From positions 388,509 to 452,508 of the forward strand of contig NZ_CANMED010000008.1 in NCBI RefSeq assembly GCF_947496855.1: a stretch of 64,000 nt of DNA. The letters are read 5' to 3'. Under the pieces are notes generated by a model. The model saw nothing but the letters and a program-made list of their open reading frames with translations, did not search any database and was not told the origin of the DNA. Below, piece by piece: positions 17,293 through 26,400 of this stretch; the stretch's first letter is position 1; the number at the start of each line of letters is the position of its first letter. A program made the translations under genes and the position numbers. Origin of the DNA: an uncultured Aquimarina sp. (GTDB lineage Bacteria > Bacteroidota > Bacteroidia > Flavobacteriales > Flavobacteriaceae).

Positions 17293-17694
17293 TCTAAAAA
17301 CTAAGCCAACTTTACTTTTGTCAACATAAGCTTCAATCATCAACTTATATCATTCTCTTGCCTTATCAAACTGCTTCAACAATTGTTGTACATCTTGTTC
17401 TTCATACTTACGCGAAAAATGTACCCGAAATAGGTATAATATCCAAGTTTCTCAAATTGTAAACAACGTTATAAATATGTGTTATTAAATCATAAAATGT
17501 TATCCTATTTTTCGATTTTTCTGAATATTGATTTTAACTTTTTTTCTCTAAATTTTATATACACGATAATCAGAAGTGTATCGAGAATCATTTTATTATT
17601 AAAGTCGCTATTTTCGATACGCCCGTCTGATGCAGGCACACAAATTATCGCGATTTTGATTTTTATAAATCTTCATACTATCGATATTAGCACA
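17293..17694. other. Intergenic region with a possible gene remnant
   Basis: No complete gene is visible. On the minus strand, codons from about 17445 down to a TGA at 17350-17352 read ...FRVHFSRKYEEQDVQQLLKQF..., which looks like the end of a protein without a start; it may be a decayed gene. The 83-codon plus-strand frame at 17479-17730 is Ile/Phe/Ser-rich, overlaps the next gene's 3' end and looks non-coding. Confidence 0.35.
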
Positions 17695-18459
17695 TCAAGC
17701 AGAACAATCACAATCATCAATCAACACTAACCACCACTTTTGATCAGCAATCATAAAATACATGGTTTTAATAATATTTTTTTCTTTTAAAATATCTACT
17801 TTAATTTTAGCACCATTTCTATGCTTCATAGGAATATGAATACGCTTAGAATTTCCGGCTTCAATATCAAAATAAGTAGGAAATTGATCTATTTGTGTGT
17901 AATAAACTCCATCAGCATCTTTACTTTCATCACAAAAGCCACCTTTAGGAGCTTGATTTTTATACAAAACAAGAGAATCTATTTTCGGATATACCGGTAT
18001 ATAGGATTCAAAACTTGTCAATACACAAGCAGAACCAGGATTAAAAAATCGATTAATCCCTATTTCTTTTTTTATAAACTGATTTATTTTAGGTGACTTA
18101 ACTTTAATAAGACTATTGACATCTTTTGCAAAAAAGGAAGTATCTAAAAAGTATTTTAGAAAAGGATCTACATTATGTATCGAAGCCTTTTGTTTGATAG
18201 AAGTTTGTGAACCAAAAACCCAACCTTTTTTTCCTTTATAATCGATTTGATACCAAAAATCACGATTCCCACGAATTACCTGCGAAACTGATTTTTTTAA
18301 AACCAAACAAGTATCTCCTGTGTTTAGTTTCATTAAAACCTTCCCTTTTTTGGGAGTTTCACGAATCCATATATCACTTCCCTCAATAAGCAATTGACTT
18401 TGGCTGCATATAATATTAGAAGAAAAAAAAATTAAGACAATTAATACAACTTGTTTCAT
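17695..18459 (-). CDS. Secreted protein with N-terminal bacterial SH3 domain
   Basis: A 254-residue protein with a signal peptide (1-19, ending CSQSQ). Residues about 22-90 form an SH3_3-like domain (IWIRETPKKGKVLMKLNTGDTCLVL, WYQIDYKGKKGWVFG), which in other proteins binds peptidoglycan or peptides. The remainder (about 95-254) is unrecognised and includes a Cys-containing end, DDCDCSA. It may be a periplasmic or outer-membrane associated protein. It stands alone, with no operon partner. Confidence 0.7.
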   Translation of the reverse strand: MKQVVLIVLIFFSSNIICSQSQLLIEGSDIWIRETPKKGKVLMKLNTGDTCLVLKKSVSQVIRGNRDFWYQIDYKGKKGWVFGSQTSIKQKASIHNVDPFLKYFLDTSFFAKDVNSLIKVKSPKINQFIKKEIGINRFFNPGSACVLTSFESYIPVYPKIDSLVLYKNQAPKGGFCDESKDADGVYYTQIDQFPTYFDIEAGNSKRIHIPMKHRNGAKIKVDILKEKNIIKTMYFMIADQKWWLVLIDDCDCSA

Positions 18460-18546
18460 TTTTAGTCTTATTAAAAAGTATTTATTTGATATAGTAAAAA
18501 TGAAGAATATCTTGTAAATAAATCACACGGTTTTCAGTGAAATAAA

Positions 18547-18572
18547 AAACCACGACAATATTGTCGTGGTTT
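18547..18572 (-). terminator. Terminator hairpin of the E2 gene
   Basis: A perfect 26-bp palindrome with arm AAACCACGACAAT, lying between the 3' end of the E2 gene (18638) and the SH3 gene start. The A-rich flank on the left supplies the U tract for leftward transcription. Confidence 0.75.
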
Positions 18573-18594
18573 ATTTTATGTATTATTTAATAAC

Positions 18595-18616
18595 ACCCTT
18601 CGACTCTGCTCAGGGT
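18595..18616. repeat. Short interspersed element of the CCCTTCGACTCTGCTCAGGG type
   Basis: ACCCT and AGGGT arms enclose TCGACTCTGCTC. Variants of this GC-richer sequence are scattered through flavobacterial genomes. Its base composition clearly differs from the AT-rich surroundings. It is seen once in this window, so its repeat status is from general knowledge. Confidence 0.4.
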
Positions 18617-18637
18617 TCAAATTCTAATTATATGATT

Positions 18638-19975
18638 TTAGAATTCTCTATTCACATCAAAAGCTTCTAGGTAATCTTTTACACGTTGCACAAACTGCCC
18701 TCCTAGTGCTCCATTTACAACTCTGTGATCGTAAGAGTGTGATAAGAACATTTTATAACGGATACCGATAAAATCACCGTCTGGCGTTTCAATTACTGCA
18801 GGTACTTTACGGATCGCTCCTAATGCTAAAATCGCAACCTGTGGCTGGTTTATAATTGGTGTCCCCATGATACTGCCAAAAGTTCCAACATTGGTCACAG
18901 TATATGTCCCGCCCTGGACGTCATCCGGTTTTAATGCATTGGTACGAGCTCGGTTTGCCAAATCATTTACTGCTTTGGTCATTCCAACTAGATTTAACTG
19001 ATCTGCATTTTTGATTACTGGCACAATCAGATTACCATCTGCTAAGGCTGCAGCCATACCCAGATTGATATTTTTCTTTTTAATAATAGTATCACCTGAC
19101 ACAGAAATATTAATCATCGGGAAATCTCTGATGGCTTTTGCCACTGCTTCCATAAATATCGGAGTGAATGTTAGATTCTCTCCTTCTCTTTTCATGAAAT
19201 CTCCTTTTACTTTCTTTCTCCAGTTCCAGATATTCGTCACATCGGCTTCGATAAACGATTGTACATGAGCAGAAGTTTGTACAGATTCTACCATATGATG
19301 TGCAATCATTTTGCCCATTCTCGTCATCTCTATAATCTCATCCTCTCCTGATGCTACCACCGGTGTAGCTTTTGGTGCTGCCGTTTTCTTAACAGGCGCT
19401 GCCGAAGCAGTTTTTTGCTCTGTTCCTACTGCTGTTGTTACAGTAGTAGTTTTACCGGCTTTACGATCTTCTATAAATTGTAGAATATCATTTTTAGTCA
19501 CCCTACCGTCTTTTCCAGTTCCGGATATATTTTCTAATTCTGCTACAGAAATCCCTTCTGCTGCAGCGATATTTTTTACTAATGGAGAATAAAACTTAGA
19601 ACTTTCAGAGAAATCTACTTTAGTAGTAACAGTTGCTGTAACTGCAGTCATATCGTTTTCGATTACTGCTGCTGTTTCTGAAGCTGAAACCACTTCTTTA
19701 GTCTCTTCTACTGCTGTTTCTAAGGCACCCTCTCCTTCTGTTTCGATAATAGCGATCGTTTGACCAACTTTTACAACATCATCTACTTCAAAAAGTTTTT
19801 CGACCAATACACCTTCTACTTCACAAGGAACTTCACTATCTACCTTGTCCGTAGCAATTTCTAATACTGCATCGTCCATCTCGATAGTTTCTCCAACTTC
19901 TTTTAACCAAGTTGTTATTGTTGCTTCTGCAACACTTTCACCCATCTTCGGAAGCTTAAGCTCAAATTTTGCCAT
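18638..19975 (-). CDS. 2-oxoacid dehydrogenase E2 component (dihydrolipoamide acyltransferase)
   Basis: A 445-residue protein from the ATG at 19975; the in-frame TTG at 19987 falls inside a promoter-like TACCTTTG and is rejected. Order: one lipoyl domain (residues about 1-78, lipoylated Lys in EIATDKVDSEVP), an Ala/Thr-rich linker, an E3-binding domain (about 125-165, SPLVKNIAAAEGIS), a second linker, and the catalytic acyltransferase domain (about 215-445). The C-terminal active-site motif reads SHSYDHRVVNGALGG: His417 is present, but the usual Asp four residues later is Asn421. It carries acyl groups in a branched-chain, pyruvate or 2-oxoglutarate complex; no E1 or E3 gene is adjacent, so the complex is not decided. 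Confidence 0.93.
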   Translation of the reverse strand: MAKFELKLPKMGESVAEATITTWLKEVGETIEMDDAVLEIATDKVDSEVPCEVEGVLVEKLFEVDDVVKVGQTIAIIETEGEGALETAVEETKEVVSASETAAVIENDMTAVTATVTTKVDFSESSKFYSPLVKNIAAAEGISVAELENISGTGKDGRVTKNDILQFIEDRKAGKTTTVTTAVGTEQKTASAAPVKKTAAPKATPVVASGEDEIIEMTRMGKMIAHHMVESVQTSAHVQSFIEADVTNIWNWRKKVKGDFMKREGENLTFTPIFMEAVAKAIRDFPMINISVSGDTIIKKKNINLGMAAALADGNLIVPVIKNADQLNLVGMTKAVNDLANRARTNALKPDDVQGGTYTVTNVGTFGSIMGTPIINQPQVAILALGAIRKVPAVIETPDGDFIGIRYKMFLSHSYDHRVVNGALGGQFVQRVKDYLEAFDVNREF

Positions 19976-19984
19976 ATTCTTAAT

Positions 19985-19992
19985 CAAAGGTA
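19985..19992 (-). promoter_or_regulatory. -7 element upstream of the E2 gene
   Basis: TACCTTTG on the minus strand matches the TAnnTTTG consensus and ends 9 nt before the chosen ATG, which would give a very short leader. No TTG is found at the normal -33 spacing, so this is tentative. Confidence 0.4.
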
Positions 19993-20065
19993 TTTATTAG
20001 TTATATTTTTTGCGAAATTAATAAAAGTTAAGATCTTAAATTAATTTTTCTTTATTAAAGTTTCT

Positions 20066-21193
20066 TTAAAAAGTGATCACTTCTCCTTTTCCATCACTAA
20101 AATCACTTCCTAACATAAAATTACATCCTACAGGTTTGATCTTAAAGGTCATATTCGTTTTTTCCAATCGCTGCATTGCATTTATAATCTCACCAAAACT
20201 TAATAGCTCATTGTCAAAGATAAGTTCGTTATTAGTATATCCCAAATTCTCCGCGGATTCTAAAGAAATAAACTGTACTTCTTTTTGCAAAACATTGGTA
20301 AGCTTCTGTTTTAATTCCTTATTTTCTGAAACGAGATAATATTGATCTACTACTCGTTTTTCTTTATGCTTATTTTTGAACGATTGTATCACTGATGTAA
20401 GTCGTATTCCTACTGACACGACAAAATCTAATACCCAATTACTTTTAAAATGTTTTTGGTAAAACAATCGCATCGCTCCATAAAATCGTTTAATATACTC
20501 TGCGTTACGGTCAGTACTTTCGCCTTTATAATGGATTACAGATATCGTACCAATATAATAATTTTCTAATCCTTTCTTTTTCATTTTATAAGAGAGGTCG
20601 ATATCCTCTCCATACATAAAATAATCTTCGTCAAAACCTCCTACAGCTTTGTAATTTTCTTTTTTTACCAAAATAAAAGCACCTACAAGAATATCAACAT
20701 TACCAATACCATTAATAGGAATATGATCTGAGTAATAATTCTTTACTTTACCTATTCTTATTCTAAAAAGTCTTCCGAATGACGTTAAAGGTGATGGAAT
20801 ATTTCTTTTACTTTCGGGATGAAAAACACCAACACCGCTTATTAATTTTGGACCTCCCATGCCGATACTTGGTAATTCTTTAAAAATTTCAAGCATATTA
20901 ACAAAAGTATCTTCTGCAACTACAGTATCAGGATTTAAAATACAGATATACTTTCCTTTAGCCACAGCAACTCCTTGATTATTAGCTTTAGCAAAGCCAA
21001 CATTCTCTTTGTTTTCGATCAATATACTGTCAGGAAAACGTTCTCTGACCATTGCACAACTACCATCAGATGAGTCATTATCAATTACGATAATCTCTGC
21101 TTCTAAGTTAGTTACAGCTTCTTGAACACTAAGAATACATAGTTCTAGAAAGTAACGTACATTATAATTAAGGATGACGACGGATAGTTTCAG
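20066..21193 (-). CDS. Family 2 glycosyltransferase, no canonical start codon
   Basis: The frame encodes a GT-A glycosyltransferase: KLSVVILNYNV, IIVIDNDSSDGS, ENVGFAKANNQG, a DxD-like NPDT, GAFILVKKENYKAVGGFDEDYFMYGEDIDLSYK. The first ATG (21052) would delete the first two motifs, so the protein must start upstream. Between the recR stop (21221) and KLSVV there is no in-frame ATG, GTG or TTG; a CTG at 21193 sits exactly where the Met of MKLSVV is expected, giving 375 residues. It resembles rhamnosyltransferase-like enzymes of surface polysaccharide synthesis. A predicted soluble C-terminal part (about 250-375) is unassigned. It is co-directional with recR and 27 nt downstream. Confidence 0.85.
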   Translation of the reverse strand: MKLSVVILNYNVRYFLELCILSVQEAVTNLEAEIIVIDNDSSDGSCAMVRERFPDSILIENKENVGFAKANNQGVAVAKGKYICILNPDTVVAEDTFVNMLEIFKELPSIGMGGPKLISGVGVFHPESKRNIPSPLTSFGRLFRIRIGKVKNYYSDHIPINGIGNVDILVGAFILVKKENYKAVGGFDEDYFMYGEDIDLSYKMKKKGLENYYIGTISVIHYKGESTDRNAEYIKRFYGAMRLFYQKHFKSNWVLDFVVSVGIRLTSVIQSFKNKHKEKRVVDQYYLVSENKELKQKLTNVLQKEVQFISLESAENLGYTNNELIFDNELLSFGEIINAMQRLEKTNMTFKIKPVGCNFMLGSDFSDGKGEVITF

Positions 21194-21220
21194 AAGATCA
21201 AGTTTTAAAAGTGATACATA

Positions 21221-21841
21221 TTACGAGTTCTTCAAGGCGTTTTCAAACGGGATTCTATTGATTATACTTCTTCCTAAAGTTACCTCATCTGCATACTCTA
21301 ATTCGTCATTTACACCAATCCCTCTGGCAATAGTAGCTATTTTTATCTCTACACCTTCTAATTGTTTATAGATATAAAAATTAGTAGTATCTCCCTCCAT
21401 AGTCGCACTCAATGCAAAAATTAACTCTTTCACTTCACCAGATTTTGCTTTTTCAATTAATGTATCGATTTTAAGATTATGAGGCCCAATACCATCCATT
21501 GGACTTATTTTACCTCCTAAAACGTGATATAACCCTCGATATTGACTTGTACTCTCAATCGCCATAACATCTCTAATATCTTCTACTACGCAAATAACAT
21601 CACGAATTCTATTGGGATTACTACAGATATCACAAACTTCTACATCGCTAATGCTGTGGCATTTTTTGCAAAACTTAACCTCTTCTCTTAGGGTACCTAA
21701 TGCTTTTACCAAATGCTGTGTCTGTGTTTCTGGCTGTCTCAATAGATGCAATACCAATCGTAATGCCGTTCTTTTACCAATACCTGGCAACTGTGACATC
21801 TCATATACTGCATTTTCCAATAACTTTGAAGAAAATTCCAT
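21221..21841 (-). CDS. recR: Recombination mediator protein RecR
   Basis: A 206-residue protein of normal length. The helix-hairpin-helix (QLPGIGKRTALRL), C4 zinc finger (C58, C61, C70, C73 in CKKC...CDIC), Toprim domain (VVEDIRDVMAIE, LIFALSATMEGDTT) and C-terminal ARGIGVNDELEYADEVTLGRSI are all present. It acts with RecF/RecO in loading RecA at single-strand gaps. A TACATTTG -7-like element lies just upstream, but without a clear -33. Confidence 0.97.
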   Translation of the reverse strand: MEFSSKLLENAVYEMSQLPGIGKRTALRLVLHLLRQPETQTQHLVKALGTLREEVKFCKKCHSISDVEVCDICSNPNRIRDVICVVEDIRDVMAIESTSQYRGLYHVLGGKISPMDGIGPHNLKIDTLIEKAKSGEVKELIFALSATMEGDTTNFYIYKQLEGVEIKIATIARGIGVNDELEYADEVTLGRSIINRIPFENALKNS

Positions 21842-21999
21842 AGCGGTACAAATGTAGTAAAATAGTATTTGAGTTTGTTAGTTTTTGAAGCTATGAGTTT
21901 ATGAGTTGATTTAAGAAAAGTGAGCGCTCCAATACTCCAATAATCGGCTAACCAAAATACTCATCACTATTTATTACATTTACCACAAAAGAAGAAATC

Positions 22000-22164
22000 A
22001 TGTTTGATACACTTTCTGAAGAAACCCAATTAGTATTAGTCGTTATAGGAATAGCACTATTATTTTTTATTGTACGCTGGAATTCAGGACGAAACAAAAA
22101 AAAATTATATAATAGAGACAAAAGAGATTTCAGAAAGAATTATTTTAAAAGAAAAAAAAAATGA
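22000..22164 (+). CDS. Small single-pass membrane protein of 54 residues
   Basis: ATG at 22000. The product has a short acidic N-terminus (MFDTLSEETQ), one hydrophobic helix (LVLVVIGIALLFFIV) and a very basic tail ending KRKKK, so it should sit with its tail in the cytoplasm. The stop codon overlaps the next start in an ATGA arrangement, pointing to translational coupling. No family recognised. Confidence 0.6.
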   Translation: MFDTLSEETQLVLVVIGIALLFFIVRWNSGRNKKKLYNRDKRDFRKNYFKRKKK

Positions 22165-22307
22165 CTTTCTCTTGGTTATGGATTGCTGTATTTATTGGAG
22201 CAATCTTCGTATACTTAAATACAGTAAAAGCAAAAAAAGACATTTCTGATTACAAAAAAAACAATCAAGAAAACACAGATGAAGATATATACAAAAACAG
22301 GAGATAA
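22161..22307 (+). CDS. Small membrane protein of 48 residues, overlapping pduO
   Basis: ATG at 22161 overlaps the preceding stop by 4 nt. One membrane helix (WLWIAVFIGAIFVYL) is followed by a Lys/Asp/Asn-rich tail. Its 3' end overlaps the start of the adenosyltransferase gene by 29 nt in another frame, so three genes form a tightly coupled unit. Function unknown; the overlap suggests a role linked to expression or membrane placement of the next product, which is inference. Confidence 0.55.
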   Translation: MTFSWLWIAVFIGAIFVYLNTVKAKKDISDYKKNNQENTDEDIYKNRR

Positions 22308-22854
22308 AGGTACTACTGCATTATTTGGAGGCACCAGAGTTCCAAAACATCACATACGTATTGATAGTTACGGAACTGTAGATGAGTTAAACTCACATAT
22401 TGGATTGATTAGAGATCAACAAATAGATGAGTTAAGTAAAAAAGTCTTGATTAACATCCAAGATAAATTATTTACTGTTGGAGCAGTTTTAGCAACCGAT
22501 CCTGAGAAAGCAATACTAAAGAGTGGACAGAAACGACTTAATATCCCAACTATCTCTCCAGAAGACATAACTCTTTTAGAAACCGAAATGGACCGGATGA
22601 ATGAATCATTGCCCCCCATGACACATTTTGTTTTACCTGGAGGACACCAAACAGTGTCATTCTGTCACATTGCCCGCTGTGTATGCAGAAGAGCCGAGCG
22701 TTTAGCAACAGCTTTATATGAATTAGAACCTTTTGAAGAAACTACTTTACAGTATTTAAACCGACTATCTGACTACCTGTTTGTACTGGCACGAAAGTTG
22801 TCCTACGATTTGCAGGCAGATGAAATACAATGGATTCCTAAAAAAAATTCTTGA
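22279..22854 (+). CDS. Cob(I)alamin adenosyltransferase, PduO type
   Basis: A 191-residue enzyme that transfers adenosyl from ATP to reduced corrinoid to make coenzyme B12. Motifs: IYTKTGDKGTTALFGGTRV (ATP binding), DSYGTVDELNSHIG, FVLPGG, CHIARCVCRRAERL and LNRLSDYLFVLAR, all typical of PduO. The coenzyme serves methylmalonyl-CoA mutase, whose chaperone MeaB is also encoded in this window (38663). The gene overlaps the small membrane gene upstream. Confidence 0.96.
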   Translation: MKIYTKTGDKGTTALFGGTRVPKHHIRIDSYGTVDELNSHIGLIRDQQIDELSKKVLINIQDKLFTVGAVLATDPEKAILKSGQKRLNIPTISPEDITLLETEMDRMNESLPPMTHFVLPGGHQTVSFCHIARCVCRRAERLATALYELEPFEETTLQYLNRLSDYLFVLARKLSYDLQADEIQWIPKKNS

Positions 22855-22939
22855 TATTCTATAAAGCCAAAATATTAATAAAGGGAGACCCCGGAAAATC
22901 ACGTTCTTAAAATTATTGTTTAAATAATTAATTTTTTAC

Positions 22940-22969
22940 TTGACTTTTTAAACTAAAAAATTATTTTTG
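22940..22969 (+). promoter_or_regulatory. Sigma-A type promoter of the DUF2795 gene
   Basis: TTG (22940), a 19-nt spacer and TATTTTTG (22962-22969) match the flavobacterial TTG-N19-TAnnTTTG consensus. The expected start is near 22976, giving a leader of about 17 nt to the ATG at 22993. Confidence 0.75.
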
Positions 22970-22992
22970 CAAAAAAATAAACCAGTAAGCAT

Positions 22993-23214
22993 ATGTATTG
23001 GACTTTAGAATTAGCATCTTATTTAAGTGATGCACCTTGGCCAGCTACCAAAGATGAGTTAATAGACTTTGCTATTCGTACCGGAGCGCCATTAGAGGTT
23101 GTGGAAAATTTACAATCTATTGAAGACGAAGGAGATTCATACGATTCTATAGATGAAATATGGCCAGATTATCCTACTGACGAAGATTATCTTTGGAATG
23201 AGGATGAATATTAA
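22993..23214 (+). CDS. DUF2795 domain small acidic protein
   Basis: A 73-residue very acidic protein (MYWTLELASYLSDAPWPATKDELIDFAIRTG...) that fits DUF2795, a small helical family common in Bacteroidota. The function is unknown. It lies upstream of secA, is monocistronic with its own promoter, and is followed by a terminator. Confidence 0.88.
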   Translation: MYWTLELASYLSDAPWPATKDELIDFAIRTGAPLEVVENLQSIEDEGDSYDSIDEIWPDYPTDEDYLWNEDEY

Positions 23215-23234
23215 AAATATTTAAATAGTATTAA

Positions 23235-23259
23235 AAGTCTCGCAAGAGGCTTTTTTTTT
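23235..23259 (+). terminator. Terminator after the DUF2795 gene
   Basis: A short stem AAGTCTC/GAGGCTT (one G-U) with a 4-nt loop, followed by nine T residues: a canonical intrinsic terminator. Confidence 0.85.
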
Positions 23260-23449
23260 GCGTAAATTACGCCACTTTTTCAAGCTATTATATAGCCTGT
23301 AAAGCATTGTATAATATTGCCATTGAGGCGTTGAGATTACACTATATTCCAAGAATTGGAGTTTAACTTTGATAAAGATCTTCACAGGATCAATAAGTTA
23401 GTTTCATTTTAAAATTAAAATCTCATAAAAAAACACATAACCATAAACC

Positions 23450-26400
23450 ATGGGAGTTTTAGATTCTGTATTAAAAGTATTCGTTGGAGATAAATCCAAA
23501 AAAGATATAAAAGAAATCCAGCCAAAGGTTGAGTTGATCAAAAAGCAAGAACAAGCTATCGCATCACTTTCTGATAATGAACTACGTGCCAAAACATTAG
23601 AGTTTAAAAACTTTATCAATGAAGCCCGTGCTGATATCAATGCTAAAATTGATGCGCTTAGTGAAGAAGCGGATGCAACAGAAGATATTGACAGAAAAGA
23701 AGATATCTATGCAGAGATCGACAAACTAAAAAAAGATGCATATGAAACTACAGAGTCAGCATTAAACGAGCTCTTACCGCAAGCTTTTGCCGTTGTAAAA
23801 GAAACCGCTAAAAGGTTTGCTGAAAACGATACAATTACTGTAGAGGCTACTGCCTATGATCGTGAGCTTTCTGCGGACAGAGAACATATCACTCTAGATG
23901 GAGATCAAGCTATCTGGTCTACAAGCTGGGATGCTGCAGGAAAGGAAGTAAAATGGGATATGATACACTATGATGTCCAGCTTATTGGTGGTATTGCTCT
24001 ACATGAAGGAAAAGTAGCAGAGATGCATACTGGAGAAGGTAAAACCTTAGTAGCAACACTTCCGGTATATCTTAACGCATTATCCGGCAATGGTGTTCAT
24101 CTGGTAACTGTAAATGATTATCTAGCACGTCGTGATAGTGAATGGATGGCGCCAATTTTCCAGTTTCACGGTTTAACGATAGATTGTGTTGACAATCACA
24201 GACCAAACTCTGCAGAACGAAGAGCTGCCTATAATGCTGATATTACCTACGGAACTAATAATGAATTTGGTTTTGACTACTTAAGAGACAACATGTCCCA
24301 CGCACCAGAAGATCTGGTACAACGCCCGCATAACTACGCCATTATAGATGAGGTAGATTCTGTATTAATCGATGATGCGAGAACACCGTTAATTATTTCT
24401 GGACCGATTCCTAAAGGAGATATTCATGAATTTGATGAGTTAAAACCAAAAATCGCAGATATTGTTGGTGTTCAACAAAAATATCTAACTACCCTTCTTG
24501 CTGAAGCAAAGAAACTGATCAAAGAAGGTAACACTAAAGATGGTGGCTTTAAATTATTACAAGTATACAGAGGTATTCCTAAAAACAAAGCATTAATTAA
24601 ATTCTTAAGTGAAGAAGGAGTAAAAATGTTACTCCAAAAGACTGAGAATTTCTATATGCAGGACAACAACCGTGAGATGCATAAGATTGATGCGGATCTG
24701 TATTATGTGATTGAAGAAAAGAATAATCAAATCGATCTTACAGATAAAGGAGTAGATTATCTTTCTGGTAAAGAAAACCCTGATTTCTTTGTACTACCGC
24801 AAATTGGGATGGAAATTGCTAAAATTGAAGATCTTGGATTATCCAAAACTGATGAAGCTGAAAAGAAAGAAGATCTTTTTAGAGAATATAGTGTAAAGAG
24901 TGAGCGTATTCATACGCTAAGACAATTACTAAAAGCATATTCATTATTCGAAAAGGATGTCGAATATGTGGTAATGGATAACAAAGTAAAAATCGTTGAT
25001 GAGCAAACCGGACGTATTATGGATGGTCGTCGTTATAGCGATGGATTACACCAAGCAATTGAAGCAAAAGAAAATGTAAAGATCGAAGATGCCACCCAGA
25101 CATTTGCTACAGTAACACTACAGAATTACTTCCGTATGTATGGTAAACTATGCGGTATGACAGGTACTGCGGTGACAGAGGCGGGAGAACTTTGGGAGAT
25201 CTACAAATTAGATGTAGTAGAAATTCCTACCAATAGGCCTATTGCCAGAAAAGACCAAGAAGATTTAGTTTACAAAACCAAGCGTGAAAAGTATAATGCA
25301 GTTATCGAAGAAGTAACTGAATTATCACGTGCAGGAAGACCGGTACTAATTGGTACTACTTCTGTAGAAATTTCAGAATTGTTAGGTCGAATGCTTACGA
25401 TTCGTAAGGTTCCACATAATGTACTTAATGCAAAGCTTCATAAAAAAGAAGCTGATATTGTTGCTGAAGCTGGTAACCCAGGAGTCGTTACTATTGCAAC
25501 GAATATGGCAGGTCGTGGAACGGATATCAAATTAACAGATGAAGTAAAGGCTGCTGGAGGCTTAGCTATTGTAGGTACAGAACGTCACGATTCTCGACGA
25601 GTAGATAGACAGTTACGTGGTCGTGCTGGTCGTCAAGGAGATCCAGGAAGTTCGAATTTCTATGTATCATTAGAAGATAACCTGATGCGTTTATTTGGAT
25701 CGGAGCGTATCGCTAAGATGATGGACAGAATGGGACTGAAAGAAGGCGAAGTAATCCAACATTCTATGATCTCTAAATCTATAGAAAGAGCTCAGAAAAA
25801 AGTGGAAGAAAACAACTTTGGTGTCCGTAAAAGATTACTGGAATATGATGATGTAATGAATGCTCAGCGTGAAGTGGTATACAAGCGTAGATATCACGCA
25901 CTATATGGTGAGCGTCTTCGTGTAGATCTCGCAAATATGATCTATGATACTGCAGAGGTCATTACTGAAGGAAATAAAAATACACAGGATTATAAAAACT
26001 TTGAATTTGAATTAATTCGTTATTTTTCGATGAGTAGCCCTATTACGACAGAGGAATTCGAAAAAATGGATGCTCAGAAAATTGCTGGAGAAGTTTACAA
26101 AGCTGCTTATGAACATTATCAAGATAAGATGAAGCGTAATGCTGAAGCTGCATATCCTGTAATCAAACAAGTATACGAAGATCCTGCTAGTAAATACGAG
26201 CGTATTTTAGTTCCTTTTACAGATGGAGTGAAAAGTTTAAATGTTGCCACCAACCTTGAGAAAGCATATGAAAGTCAAGGAAAGCAGTTAATTACAGATT
26301 TCGAAAAGAATATTACTTTAGCTATCATTGATGATGCGTGGAAAACACATCTTCGTAAGATGGATGAGTTAAAACAGAGCGTACAGTTAGCGGTTCACGA

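Noticed and set aside
17479..17730. 83-codon plus-strand frame
   Set aside because: Low-complexity Ile/Phe/Ser composition, and it runs into the 3' end of the convergent SH3 gene.
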